A stretch of 16,766 bases of DNA from an uncultured Bacteroidales bacterium (lineage in GTDB: Bacteria; Bacteroidota; Bacteroidia; Bacteroidales; UBA4417), in the NCBI GenBank assembly GCA_903917425.1, contig CAIXAQ010000651.1:1-16766 (forward strand). The letters run 5' to 3'. The position numbers were made by a program, and so were the translations under genes. Within the stretch, counting starts at the first letter, position 1; every line of letters starts with the position of its first letter. The notes beneath the pieces were generated by a model. The model saw nothing but the letters and a program-made list of their open reading frames with translations, ran no database searches and was not told the origin of the DNA. Below are positions 1 through 7,721 of this stretch, piece after piece.

Positions 1-27
1 CACTAATCTACAATAAATTATTAAATC

Positions 28-1074
28 ATGGGATTAACAAGTTTTGTTGGCAGCAAAGGATACAAAAATTTTATGTCAAAGCTGTATGGGTGGGGAGCTT
101 CAGTCGTTATTATTGGTGCACTTTTTAAGATCAACCACTATATGTACGCTGATCAGTTGCTTATAGTGGGTCTGTCAACCGAAGCAATCATATTCTTCTT
201 CTCAGCATTCGAACCACCGCATACCGATCCTGACTGGACACTCGTATATCCTGAACTTGCCGGTATGTCGCATGATGGTAAACCTGGATCACCAGGTTCG
301 ATCAAAAAAACTGTTGGCGGTAAAACTGTTACTCAGGAACTTGACGAAATGCTCACAAAAGCGAAGATAGGTCCCGAACTTATTGAAAGCCTGGGTAGCG
401 GAATGCGGAAAATGAGTGAGAATGTTGGTAATATGTCAGATGTTGCCAGTACCGCGGCTGCTACTACCGATTTTGTAAAAAATGTAAAGGAAGCCGGAAA
501 ATCAGCAGGTGAATTATCAACTTCCTACAAAAAGGTAAGTGAAGTTTTACAGCAGGACGCTTCCACAGTTGGCGAATTTTCGACAAGTATTAAATCTGCC
601 TCTGCTTCTGCAGGAACACTTGCTACAGTATATAACGATGTTTCCTCGGCCATTAAGAAAGAAATGACTGCAACTGAAACGTTTTCGAACAGTTTATCAA
701 AAGCTACCGAATCAGCCAACAGACTTGTTGAGAAATACAATGCTTCGGCCGAGATATTGAGCAAATCAGCTGAAAAGCTTAATTTCAATGCAGTTGACAG
801 TAAATCCTATAACGATCAGCTACATAAAATTTCCACCAACCTGGCAGCGCTCAATACCATATACGAGGTTCAGTTGAAAAGTTCGAGCGAGCAGGTTGAA
901 GCCACCAATAAACTTAGGTCAACAGTTGGTTCATTCCTTAACAGCATGAATGAGTCATCAGCCAATATGAATAAATACCAGCAGGAAATAGATCAGCTTA
1001 CTAAACGGGTGAGTGCTCTCAATCAGGTTTATGGCAATATGCTTACGGCTATGAACGTAAACCTCAACAAATAG
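28..1074 (+). CDS. gldL: GldL, T9SS inner-membrane motor subunit
   Basis: GldL works with GldM as the proton-driven inner-membrane motor of the type IX secretion and gliding machinery. Two transmembrane helices lie at about residues 20-38 (starting LYGWGASVVIIGALFK) and 44-61 (LLIVGLSTEAIIFFF). K34 and H37 follow the first helix. E52, inside the second, is at the place of the conserved membrane glutamate tied to proton coupling in this family. The rest, about 285 residues, is a cytoplasmic tail rich in Ser, Ala, Lys and Glu, probably helical or coiled-coil. At 348 residues it is longer than the Flavobacterium protein (a little over 200) and nearer to PorL of Porphyromonas. Residues 153-299 are built from 35-residue repeats. 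The start codon sits just before the usual N-terminus. gldK would be expected upstream but lies outside the window. gldM follows after 48 bases, suggesting one operon. Confidence 0.95.
   Translation: MGLTSFVGSKGYKNFMSKLYGWGASVVIIGALFKINHYMYADQLLIVGLSTEAIIFFFSAFEPPHTDPDWTLVYPELAGMSHDGKPGSPGSIKKTVGGKTVTQELDEMLTKAKIGPELIESLGSGMRKMSENVGNMSDVASTAAATTDFVKNVKEAGKSAGELSTSYKKVSEVLQQDASTVGEFSTSIKSASASAGTLATVYNDVSSAIKKEMTATETFSNSLSKATESANRLVEKYNASAEILSKSAEKLNFNAVDSKSYNDQLHKISTNLAALNTIYEVQLKSSSEQVEATNKLRSTVGSFLNSMNESSANMNKYQQEIDQLTKRVSALNQVYGNMLTAMNVNLNK
484..924 (+). repeat. 35-residue repeats coding the GldL cytoplasmic tail
   Basis: Within gldL, residues 153-187, 188-222 and 265-299 are each exactly 35 residues long, and the unit at 223-264 is 42 residues. 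Aligned units share a hydrophobic residue at position 1 (V, I, L, L), a small residue at 8, Leu at 11 and Tyr at 15 (L...Y), and a Ser/Thr-rich end. The DNA of the units has diverged, so this is an old protein-level repeat and not a recent tandem duplication. I infer a long helical rod with a 35-residue (five-heptad) period. Confidence 0.6.
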
Positions 1075-1122
1075 CCTGTAATTAAACCCTAACAACTAAT
1101 TCAAAACTGAAAACGCTTAATT

Positions 1123-2679
1123 ATGGCTGGTTATAAAGAGACGCCGAGGCAAAAAATGATCGGGATGATGTACCTGGTATTAACGGCCTTGCTGGCTCTC
1201 AATGTGTCTGTTGAGATTCTGAATGCCTTTCTGGTGGTAAACGATAGTATGGAAACTACCAACAAAACATATAGCAGTAAAATAACGGAATATTATTCGC
1301 GTTTCGAGGCCGCTTATACCAAGGATCCTGTGAAAGTGGGACCCTATTGGGAAAAAGCGAAAGAAGTAGAGAAAATGTCGACCGAACTGAAAAATTATCT
1401 GGCTAACGTTAAGTATGAAGCAATAGCTACATCCGAAAAAATACCGATAGATTCAGCCAAAGTCCGTCCGCTCTACCTGATGAAGAGCAAGGATAAATAC
1501 AATGAAACAACTAATTATTTCATTGGCAAATCAGAGGATGGCTCCAAGGGAAAAGCCGCCGAAATGAAAATGAAACTGGCTAAATACAAGCAGGATCTGC
1601 TTAACATGGTGGACCCTGCTGATCGTGCAAAGATTAAGCTTGGTATTGATCTGGAAGGCCCATTCTATAATGCTAGCATGAAAAAGCAGAATTGGGAAAT
1701 GCATAATTTCTATCATACAATTCTGGCAGCCAACGTTACTATTTTGAATAAATTAGTTAACGAAGTACAAAATGCCGAATTAGATGTTGTTGCTCACCTG
1801 AGAAGTAAAATCGGAGAGACAGATTTCAAAATCGACCAGGTTGGTGCAACAGTTGTTCCTAAAAGCCAATATGTTTTTCAGGGCGAGAATTATGAAGCTG
1901 AGGTATTCGTTACTGCTATGGATAGTAAACAGAGTTTTACTGCCAATATTGGCGGCATGCGTACCAGCGTTGATGGTGTAATAAAGGTATCATTACCCGC
2001 CACAACTCCTGGACCAAAGATTGTTACAGGTACCGTAAACGTCAAAAAACCAGATGGTACAATAGAAGCCACAGCTGTAAAATTTGAATATATAGTAGCT
2101 CCGCCATCCTTGTCGGTATCGGCTACCCAGATGAATGTATTCTATATTGGTGTTGATAACCCAGTTTCTATTTCGGCGGGTGGTGTTTCTCCCGATCAGA
2201 TCAATGCTACCATAAGCAATGGATCAATCAACCGAAGCGGAGCAGGATGGGTTGTCAGACCTGCCTCCAGGGGAAAAGCTTTGGTTACCGTTAACGCCAA
2301 ACTTGGCGACCGTATGAAAGGAATGGGCTCAGTGGAATACCGTGTAAAGGATGTACCGGATCCCGTGGCTTATGTTGCTAACAGCAATGGCGGCGTAGTT
2401 AACAGGGACATTTTGCTGGCTGCCGGAGGGATTATTCCCCGCATGCCTGCTGACTTTGAGTTTGACCTGAATTTCGTGATAACCTCTTTTAAGTTCTCAG
2501 GCATCTCAAAAGGAGATGTTATGGATATTCCTGGTACCGGCAATGTACTCACTGCTTCGATGAAAGAATTTATCAAAGGAGTAAGGCGTGGGCAGAAGGT
2601 TTTCTTCGAAGATATTTATGCCAAAGGCCCGGATGGGAAAAACCGTAAACTGAATTCGATCGTACTTACACTTCAATAA
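1123..2679 (+). CDS. gldM: GldM, T9SS motor and periplasmic shaft protein
   Basis: GldM is anchored in the inner membrane by one N-terminal helix, which sits inside the GldL ring. It projects a long dimeric periplasmic shaft that carries energy to the GldK/GldN ring at the outer membrane. The protein has 518 residues, close to the usual size of about 510-520. It starts with the family signature MAGYKETPRQKMIGMMYLVL, and the hydrophobic anchor covers about residues 12-40. Residues 41-220 look helical. From about 225 onward the sequence is beta-rich (for example PKSQYVFQGENYEAEVF and SVSATQMNVFYIGVDNP), as expected for the Ig-like periplasmic domains. It ends at SIVLTLQ and is followed by gldN after 13 bases. 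The frame is intact and the neighbours match the conserved gldKLMN order. Confidence 0.96.
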   Translation: MAGYKETPRQKMIGMMYLVLTALLALNVSVEILNAFLVVNDSMETTNKTYSSKITEYYSRFEAAYTKDPVKVGPYWEKAKEVEKMSTELKNYLANVKYEAIATSEKIPIDSAKVRPLYLMKSKDKYNETTNYFIGKSEDGSKGKAAEMKMKLAKYKQDLLNMVDPADRAKIKLGIDLEGPFYNASMKKQNWEMHNFYHTILAANVTILNKLVNEVQNAELDVVAHLRSKIGETDFKIDQVGATVVPKSQYVFQGENYEAEVFVTAMDSKQSFTANIGGMRTSVDGVIKVSLPATTPGPKIVTGTVNVKKPDGTIEATAVKFEYIVAPPSLSVSATQMNVFYIGVDNPVSISAGGVSPDQINATISNGSINRSGAGWVVRPASRGKALVTVNAKLGDRMKGMGSVEYRVKDVPDPVAYVANSNGGVVNRDILLAAGGIIPRMPADFEFDLNFVITSFKFSGISKGDVMDIPGTGNVLTASMKEFIKGVRRGQKVFFEDIYAKGPDGKNRKLNSIVLTLQ

Positions 2680-2692
2680 ATCAAATGATTTT

Positions 2693-3547
2693 ATGAAAAT
2701 GAGAAAGAATGTTCTGATAATAATGATATTGCTGCTCTTTATCGCAATTGGCAGCAAAGCACAACCCATTACCAATACACCTCCACGTGATGGCGTTGTA
2801 GATAAGAGTGAGAGGCTGGATAAAAAGCCTATCGCTTATCCCTGGGTCAGGAAGGCTGATTACGTTTGGGATAAACGTGTCTGGCGGGTAATTGATATGC
2901 GCGAAAAAATGAACCAGCCCATGTATTACCCTGAAACTCCCAAAAATAACTGGCGTAGTTTTATGACCATCATGATTGATGCCATAAAAGAAGGAAGTAT
3001 TACAGCCTACGAAGCTTCAACGGATGAGTTTATTTCGCCTATTTCGTACAAGGAGTTGATGGCCACTATCGAAAAGGCTGATACACTTAAGCAACAGCGA
3101 ACCTATCCGCCGTATGAATTTTATGATACTGTGATAGTTAAAAAAATGAACACAACGGATATCAAAAAAATCAGGATCAAGGAAGATTGGTTTTTTGATA
3201 AGCAGCGTTCTATGTTAGAAGTACGAATAATTGGCATCTGCCCTATTATCGACAAATTTAATGAGGATGGAACTTACCGCGGAGCCAATCCACTGTTCTG
3301 GATCTATTTCCCGGAAGCAAGGCCGATTTTGGCAAAATCGGAAGTGTTTAACAGGTTTAATGGCGCAGCCAAGATGACGTATGACGACTTCTTCTGGAAG
3401 CGGATGTTCAGCAGCTATATTTATAAAGTCGACAATCAGTTTGATCGGAATATAAACGAATACGCTACCGGAATTGATGCTATGCTCGAATCGGAACGTA
3501 TTAAAGAGGAACTTTTCAACTTCGAACAGCAACTGTGGGAATATTAA
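2693..3547 (+). CDS. gldN: GldN, T9SS periplasmic ring protein
   Basis: GldN (PorN) associates with the outer-membrane lipoprotein GldK to form the large periplasmic ring of the T9SS, contacted by the tip of GldM. The predicted protein has 284 residues. A signal peptide spans about residues 1-24: a basic start (MKMRKN), a hydrophobic stretch LIIMILLLFIAI, and SKAQ before the likely cut. The mature part shows family-typical stretches such as YPWVRKADYVWDKRVWRVID, REKMNQP, AIKEGSITAYE and DWFFDKQRSMLEVRIIGICP. It is the last gene of the cluster, 13 bases after gldM, and a strong hairpin terminator lies 57 bases after its stop. A second ATG at codon 3 is possible but changes nothing important. 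Confidence 0.95.
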   Translation: MKMRKNVLIIMILLLFIAIGSKAQPITNTPPRDGVVDKSERLDKKPIAYPWVRKADYVWDKRVWRVIDMREKMNQPMYYPETPKNNWRSFMTIMIDAIKEGSITAYEASTDEFISPISYKELMATIEKADTLKQQRTYPPYEFYDTVIVKKMNTTDIKKIRIKEDWFFDKQRSMLEVRIIGICPIIDKFNEDGTYRGANPLFWIYFPEARPILAKSEVFNRFNGAAKMTYDDFFWKRMFSSYIYKVDNQFDRNINEYATGIDAMLESERIKEELFNFEQQLWEY

Positions 3548-3603
3548 AGTGTCATTAGTGTTGGCAGGAAAAAGCAAATAAAAAAGCTAAGTCGATATAT
3601 AAG

Positions 3604-3638
3604 ACAACTCTTCATACACGAAGAGTTGTTTTTGTTTT
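3604..3638 (+). terminator. Rho-independent terminator after gldN
   Basis: A perfect 10-bp inverted repeat, ACAACTCTTC (3604-3613) and GAAGAGTTGT (3620-3629), has a 6-base loop and runs into a T-rich tract (TTTTTGTTTT). It closes the gldLMN operon and separates it from recG. Confidence 0.9.
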
Positions 3639-3640
3639 AA

Positions 3641-3648
3641 TACATTTG
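3641..3648 (+). promoter_or_regulatory. Likely -7 element for recG
   Basis: TACATTTG fits the Bacteroidota -7 consensus TAnnTTTG and lies 68 bases before the recG start, directly after the gldN terminator. No TTG is present at the expected 19-21 base distance upstream, so the -33 element is weak or absent. The predicted leader is about 60 bases. Confidence 0.5.
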
Positions 3649-3716
3649 TAGCTGGAATTTATACCTGGGGAAATTTCATTTTACAGAACGGGCTATTTAA
3701 ACTCCAAACATTTAAC

Positions 3717-5822
3717 ATGTCAGTCGATCTGCTTCAAACACCAATCGAGTTTCTTAAGGGCGTTGGTCCAAAACGGGGAGAGATCCTGCGTAAGGAAGCC
3801 GGAGTGAGTACATATTTCGACATGCTTACGTATTACCCTTTCAGGCATGTGGACCGCAGCCGGTTTATGCCGATAGTTGAAATAAATTCCGAAAATGTTT
3901 ATCTCCAGGTACGAGGGAAAGTCATTAGTAATCAGCTGATCGGACAGGGGCGAAGTTCCCGGTTGGTGGTTACAATTAGTGATTCATCCGGTTCCATTGA
4001 TCTAATTTGGTTTCAGGGTATTAATTGGGTGAAAGACAAATTTACAGCAGGCAGCGAATGGGTCGTATTCGGGAAGCCTTCCCTCTTTAATGGCAAATAC
4101 AACATTTCGCATCCCGAAACGGAATCAATGGCCGAATTTACTGCGCAGCCAGCCGATCCCTTGCACCCGGTTTACAATTCAACAGATAAAATGAAACTGA
4201 ACGGCTTAGCAACCCGCGCCATTTCGAAAATTACACGCACCCTGATTTCCCAATTACAGGGAGTCATTCCCGAAACCCTGAATAATGACATTCTTTATCA
4301 GTTAAAGCTCGTCGGGCGCGAAGAGGCATTGCTGAATATTCATTTTCCGTCCAATACCGAAATTCTGGAGAAAGCCCGGGCAAGACTTAAATTCGATGAA
4401 CTGTTTTTTATTCAGCTTCGTTTGCTGCGCTATAAAAATAACCGGGCTCAAATTATTAAAGGAAATATATTCAGCCATATCGGTGATCTGTTTAATGACT
4501 TTTACAACGAATATCTTCCATTTAAACTCACCGATGCCCAAAAAAAAGTACTTCGCGAAATACGTGCCGATGTAGGTTCGGGTAAACAAATGAACCGTTT
4601 GTTACAAGGGGATGTTGGTAGCGGCAAAACACTTGTAGCTTTAATGTGTATGCTGATGGCACTCGACAACGGGTTTCAGGCTTGCCTGATGGCTCCGACT
4701 GAAATACTTGCGAATCAGCATTATGCAACGATTAAAAAGTTTCTGGATGGAATGAATATCACTGTTGACTTGCTTACGGGCAGCACAAAGAAAAATCGCA
4801 GAAAGGAAATACATCCCATGCTTCAGTCGGGTGAACTGCATATTATTATCGGAACGCATGCGCTTATCGAAGATGCTGTAAAATTCAGTAAACTCGGATT
4901 GGTTGTGGTTGATGAACAGCACCGGTTTGGTGTAGCGCAACGGGCTAAAATGTGGAGCAAAAGCACTATTCCTCCTCATGTGTTGGTAATGACTGCCACT
5001 CCCATTCCACGTACACTTGCCATGACTGTTTATGGCGATCTCGACCTTTCGGTAATTGATGAATTGCCGCCTGGACGAAAACCTATTCTTACTTACCATT
5101 TCTATGAATCAGGGCATGAAAAAGTATATAATTTCATGCGTCAGCAGATTGCCTTGGGACGCCAGATTTATGTCGTTTACCCCTTGATTGAAGAATCGGA
5201 AATGCTTGATCTGAAAAATCTACAGGATGGTTTTGATCATTTGAAACAAGTGTTCCCTTCGTCGAAATATGCCTTAAGCATGGTTCACGGCCGCATGAAA
5301 GCTGATGAAAAGGAATCTGAGATGCAGCGTTTTAAATTGGGTGAAACACAGATTATGGTTGCAACTACTGTCATTGAAGTAGGTGTTGATATTCCAAATG
5401 CTTCTGTAATGGTAATCGAAAATGCCGAAAGGTTCGGGCTATCTCAGTTGCACCAGCTCAGGGGTAGGGTTGGGCGAGGAGCCGATCAGTCGCACTGCAT
5501 TTTGCTCACTGGGTTCAACCTCACTGCCGATGGCCGCACGCGCATTGAAACCATGGTCAGAACCAATGATGGTTTCGAAATTGCAGATGTCGATCTGAAA
5601 TTACGGGGCCCCGGCGACCTGGAAGGAACAAAACAGAGTGGAATACTTGATCTGAAACTTGCCGATATTGTGCGTGACGAACAAATACTGCGAGCAGCAA
5701 GGAACATTGCTCAAAACCTTCTTGATGCCGATCCATACCTGGTGAAGGAAGAAAATCTTCGGATTGTTCGCTATTTGAACTATTTAAGCAGTAAAAAAGC
5801 GGAATGGGCAATGATAAGCTAG
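3717..5822 (+). CDS. recG: ATP-dependent DNA helicase RecG
   Basis: RecG is a superfamily 2 DNA translocase that remodels stalled replication forks and branch-migrates recombination intermediates in the cytoplasm. The 701-residue product has the full RecG layout. The N-terminal wedge/OB-fold region (about 1-240) includes PIEFLKGVGPKRGEIL and the OB-like stretch VYLQVRGKVISNQL. Helicase motifs follow: Walker A GDVGSGKT at 298-305, the DEQH box at 399-402, MTATPIPRT from 425, and later GRVGRG. The C-terminal domain contains LKLRGPGDLEGTKQSG, typical of RecG. The length matches the family and no key residue is missing. The ATG is followed by the conserved LLQTPIEFLKGVGP, supporting this start. 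It stands alone between a terminator and a hairpin directly after its stop codon. Confidence 0.98.
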   Translation: MSVDLLQTPIEFLKGVGPKRGEILRKEAGVSTYFDMLTYYPFRHVDRSRFMPIVEINSENVYLQVRGKVISNQLIGQGRSSRLVVTISDSSGSIDLIWFQGINWVKDKFTAGSEWVVFGKPSLFNGKYNISHPETESMAEFTAQPADPLHPVYNSTDKMKLNGLATRAISKITRTLISQLQGVIPETLNNDILYQLKLVGREEALLNIHFPSNTEILEKARARLKFDELFFIQLRLLRYKNNRAQIIKGNIFSHIGDLFNDFYNEYLPFKLTDAQKKVLREIRADVGSGKQMNRLLQGDVGSGKTLVALMCMLMALDNGFQACLMAPTEILANQHYATIKKFLDGMNITVDLLTGSTKKNRRKEIHPMLQSGELHIIIGTHALIEDAVKFSKLGLVVVDEQHRFGVAQRAKMWSKSTIPPHVLVMTATPIPRTLAMTVYGDLDLSVIDELPPGRKPILTYHFYESGHEKVYNFMRQQIALGRQIYVVYPLIEESEMLDLKNLQDGFDHLKQVFPSSKYALSMVHGRMKADEKESEMQRFKLGETQIMVATTVIEVGVDIPNASVMVIENAERFGLSQLHQLRGRVGRGADQSHCILLTGFNLTADGRTRIETMVRTNDGFEIADVDLKLRGPGDLEGTKQSGILDLKLADIVRDEQILRAARNIAQNLLDADPYLVKEENLRIVRYLNYLSSKKAEWAMIS

Positions 5823-5844
5823 AAGCGCAATGCCTTGCGCTTCT
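5821..5844 (+). terminator. Perfect hairpin at the recG stop, without a T tract
   Basis: AGAAGCGCAA (5821-5830) and TTGCGCTTCT (5835-5844) form a perfect 10-bp stem with a TGCC loop that begins inside the recG stop codon. No T tract follows on either strand, so it is not a classical terminator. It could stabilise the recG mRNA 3' end, block read-through from both sides, or be a copy of a dispersed palindrome. A related partial copy lies near 5881. Confidence 0.45.
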
Positions 5845-5895
5845 GATAGAGGTGAATTAGCGTCATAAGCTAAAATCGTTAAGTGCAATGCTTCG

Positions 5896-6192
5896 TTAAA
5901 ATGTTAGTTTTTTGGGATCTTGTCGATTATCAAATATTCTTAAAACATCAATACTATCTTTTCTGTCACGGTAGTATAACGTATTATGCTTAGTTAAAAC
6001 ACATTTTCTGATTTTTTCATTTTTATAAATCACAGGAAATAGTCTTGGATTTATCGAAATCTTCTCAAGTAACGAAGATGTAAGTTCTAAAAACTCCTGA
6101 ACAACCTTTTCATCCCAATTTTCTTGAAGGTAATCAAGAATCGATTCAATATCACTTTCTGATAATGGGGACCAGATAATTTCTTTAGACAT
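5896..6192 (-). CDS. RelE/ParE-family toxin of a toxin-antitoxin pair
   Basis: This 98-residue protein has the size and pattern of the RelE/ParE superfamily. An N-terminal strand (EIIWSPLSESD) is followed by two helices (DIESILDYLQENW and the EFLELTSSLLEKI region), then beta strands ending in the family-typical DVLRIFDNRQDPKKL, whose FDNRQDP matches the common R-x-[DN]-P end motif. RelE relatives cut mRNA in the ribosome and ParE relatives poison gyrase; the sequence alone does not tell me which applies. Its start overlaps the end of the upstream antitoxin-like gene by 8 bases, implying coupled translation. The region is AT-rich: about 31% G+C by hand count over 5941-6240, against 42-50% in sampled lines of recG. 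Confidence 0.85.
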   Translation of the reverse strand: MSKEIIWSPLSESDIESILDYLQENWDEKVVQEFLELTSSLLEKISINPRLFPVIYKNEKIRKCVLTKHNTLYYRDRKDSIDVLRIFDNRQDPKKLTF

Positions 6193-6433
6193 GAGGGTAT
6201 TTCTTGCGAATTTTGGACATAACGTTTTCGTTAGAAATACCTTTTCCTAACTCTATTTCCTCAATTGCATCAAAAATACCTTGCTTTTGTTCCTGTGTCA
6301 ATTTGCCCCAATCGCTAATGTCCTTTTTCTCGTTAATGTAATTAATCAGGATTCCATAAAATTCCTCTAATCGATTCTTCTCGAGAGAATCAATTTGTCT
6401 GAATATTTTTAATTTCAGGTCTGATACTGTCAT
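6185..6433 (-). CDS. Antitoxin partner of the RelE/ParE-type toxin
   Basis: This 82-residue protein lies immediately upstream of the toxin and overlaps it by 8 bases. The first half is predicted helical (DLKLKIFRQIDSLEKNRLEE). The second half has the W-x(2)-LTQEQKQGIFDAIEEIELGKG pattern followed by a basic end (SKIRKKYPHV). I recognise this from small antitoxins paired with RelE-type toxins in Bacteroidota: the C-terminal part would wrap the toxin, and the N-terminal part may bind DNA or dimerise. It lacks an evident ribbon-helix-helix or HTH signature, so its DNA-binding mode is unknown. A -7 box stands directly upstream, so the pair is probably an autoregulated two-gene operon. Confidence 0.8.
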   Translation of the reverse strand: MTVSDLKLKIFRQIDSLEKNRLEEFYGILINYINEKKDISDWGKLTQEQKQGIFDAIEEIELGKGISNENVMSKIRKKYPHV

Positions 6434-6447
6434 AATCTGACTTTTTC

Positions 6448-6455
6448 CAAAGGTA
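6448..6455 (-). promoter_or_regulatory. -7 element of the toxin-antitoxin operon
   Basis: On the minus strand TACCTTTG matches TAnnTTTG, with its last base 14 bases before the antitoxin ATG, giving a leader of only about 8-10 bases. A T-run (TTTTT), not a clean TTG, sits about 20 bases upstream in the -33 position. Confidence 0.55.
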
Positions 6456-6560
6456 CAAAACTTTTTACTCCAGTAAAAACTGCCTGGTAAAATTTGTATA
6501 TAATTGCATATCAGTGCTTTGTGACATATTGCCAGAGTTGTAACTGACTATTATATTTTG

Positions 6561-7706
6561 CTATTTCCCACCTGAATATATCATCTTTTTCACCTGTATG
6601 AATTTCCCTGTATGCAGCACCAGGTAATACATTCCTTCCGACAGGTTTTCCGGGATCCAATCGCAGGTATGGTTGCCTTCTGTAAGAGTATCGTTTACAA
6701 GGGTTGCAACTACAATCCCATTTATATCACGAACCTGCATCAAAACTTTTGTGTTTTCAGTCAGTGAAAAGTGAATATGGGTTGATAGCGTGAAAGGATT
6801 CGGGCTATTCTGTTCTAAAACAGCATTACCGGCAGATGCCGGATCGTACAGCGATGTATTGGTTAATGAAGGGCTTCCTGCCTGCACCCACGCAGTATAA
6901 ATTAATGCTGCCAGTGCGTTTGAAGCACTTTTGAATAATGGAATAGTGAAACCTTTGGTTTTGGCCCAGAGTGCATTTTTATATGTCACCGAAGAAGTGC
7001 TCGACGATTGTGTCTTGGCATAATTATCTGCTGCAAGGATCGAATCACAATAGGGATAGGTAGCGTATAAATAGTTGAAAATATACTGGTTAACATTGCT
7101 GACTATAGTTGCATCTTCGCCGGTGTATATGATTTCCCCGATTCGTGCGTTGATCATCGTTGATTCATAACGTGAGTGAATCCCCGTATTTCCGGTAAGT
7201 TGACCATCATAATTTTTAGTAATATGCATCGGCATATGACCATCGGCAACATAATGACCAAGGTCAGCCGCAAAAATTTTTGCTTTTGCAAAATCGTGAC
7301 GCTGCATGCAGTTGCGGAGCGAGTCAAAAGTGCGTTCTGTTGCCCATGGTAAAATCCCTTGATCCTCAACAAACGTCCAGCCATAAAGAGCAATAACTGA
7401 ATCCAGCGTTTGCGGAATGCGTCCTGTAGCAACAAATATGCTATAACCATCAATATCGATGTAGTGTTTAGGGCCTTCGGTAGGATCGGTGCTTTTACGG
7501 TAATCGGCATCAGAAGCGTGATCGCGGAGAAAACCTACCCAGGCTTGAAATTCCTGCATCTGCTGGTTGAACGAAAGGGAAGAAGATTCGCTTATTTTAC
7601 TGTGACCGACTGCGCCCCAACTTATTAACATGAGTGAAACAGAAAGAAGCAGGATGGCCGAAATGAAGAATTTTTTCAATGGGGAAGGGTTTGGTTGAGA
7701 CGACAT
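6561..7706 (-). CDS. Secreted zinc-dependent phospholipase C / S1-P1 nuclease-fold enzyme with T9SS sorting domain
   Basis: The predicted 381-residue exoenzyme has three parts. Residues 1-29 are a signal peptide (LKKFFISAILLLSVSLMLIS). The catalytic domain follows, with the full trinuclear zinc ligand set in family order: W30 (likely the mature N-terminus) and H35 in WGAVGH, D66, H81, then H151, D155 and H161 in GHYVADGHMPMH, then H177 and E181 in IHSRYE. The H-x3-E end resembles phospholipase C more than nuclease P1, which has Asp there; the substrate remains open. Residues about 294-381 form a type A T9SS C-terminal sorting domain (NSPNPF, GMYYLVL, final KKMIYSGGK). I chose the ATG at 7706 over an in-frame ATG at 7733 because it gives a normal signal peptide and because a -7 element lies between the two. 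GldL, GldM and GldN in the same window belong to the machine that would export it. Confidence 0.88.
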   Translation of the reverse strand: MSSQPNPSPLKKFFISAILLLSVSLMLISWGAVGHSKISESSSLSFNQQMQEFQAWVGFLRDHASDADYRKSTDPTEGPKHYIDIDGYSIFVATGRIPQTLDSVIALYGWTFVEDQGILPWATERTFDSLRNCMQRHDFAKAKIFAADLGHYVADGHMPMHITKNYDGQLTGNTGIHSRYESTMINARIGEIIYTGEDATIVSNVNQYIFNYLYATYPYCDSILAADNYAKTQSSSTSSVTYKNALWAKTKGFTIPLFKSASNALAALIYTAWVQAGSPSLTNTSLYDPASAGNAVLEQNSPNPFTLSTHIHFSLTENTKVLMQVRDINGIVVATLVNDTLTEGNHTCDWIPENLSEGMYYLVLHTGKFIQVKKMIYSGGK

Positions 7707-7713
7707 TTGGGCG

Positions 7714-7721
7714 CAAATGTA
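7714..7721 (-). promoter_or_regulatory. Possible -7 element of the exoenzyme gene
   Basis: Minus-strand TACATTTG matches TAnnTTTG and ends 7 bases before the ATG at 7706, so the transcript would be leaderless or nearly so. No TTG is found at the -33 position. The element overlaps a 16-bp dyad, CATTTG-GGCG-CAAATG at 7704-7719, which covers the start codon and could be an operator. Confidence 0.35.

Noticed and set aside
1..27. End of gldK at the left edge.
   Set aside because: Gene order predicts it upstream, but 27 bases are too few to assign a frame or stop with any support.
3559..3575. TTGGCAGG...GC sequence after gldN as a sigma54 promoter.
   Set aside because: Spacing between GG and GC is 9 bases rather than the strict 10, the -24 box is imperfect, and a terminator follows at once with no gene directly downstream.
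4641..5099. 152-codon open frame on the minus strand across recG.
   Set aside because: It lies wholly inside the conserved helicase core of recG, shows no protein family pattern, and is a reading-frame shadow.
5821..6560. Attachment site or direct repeats flanking the toxin-antitoxin cassette.
   Set aside because: No matching direct repeat was found on the far side of the cassette; the AAGYGCAATGC copies are both on the recG side.
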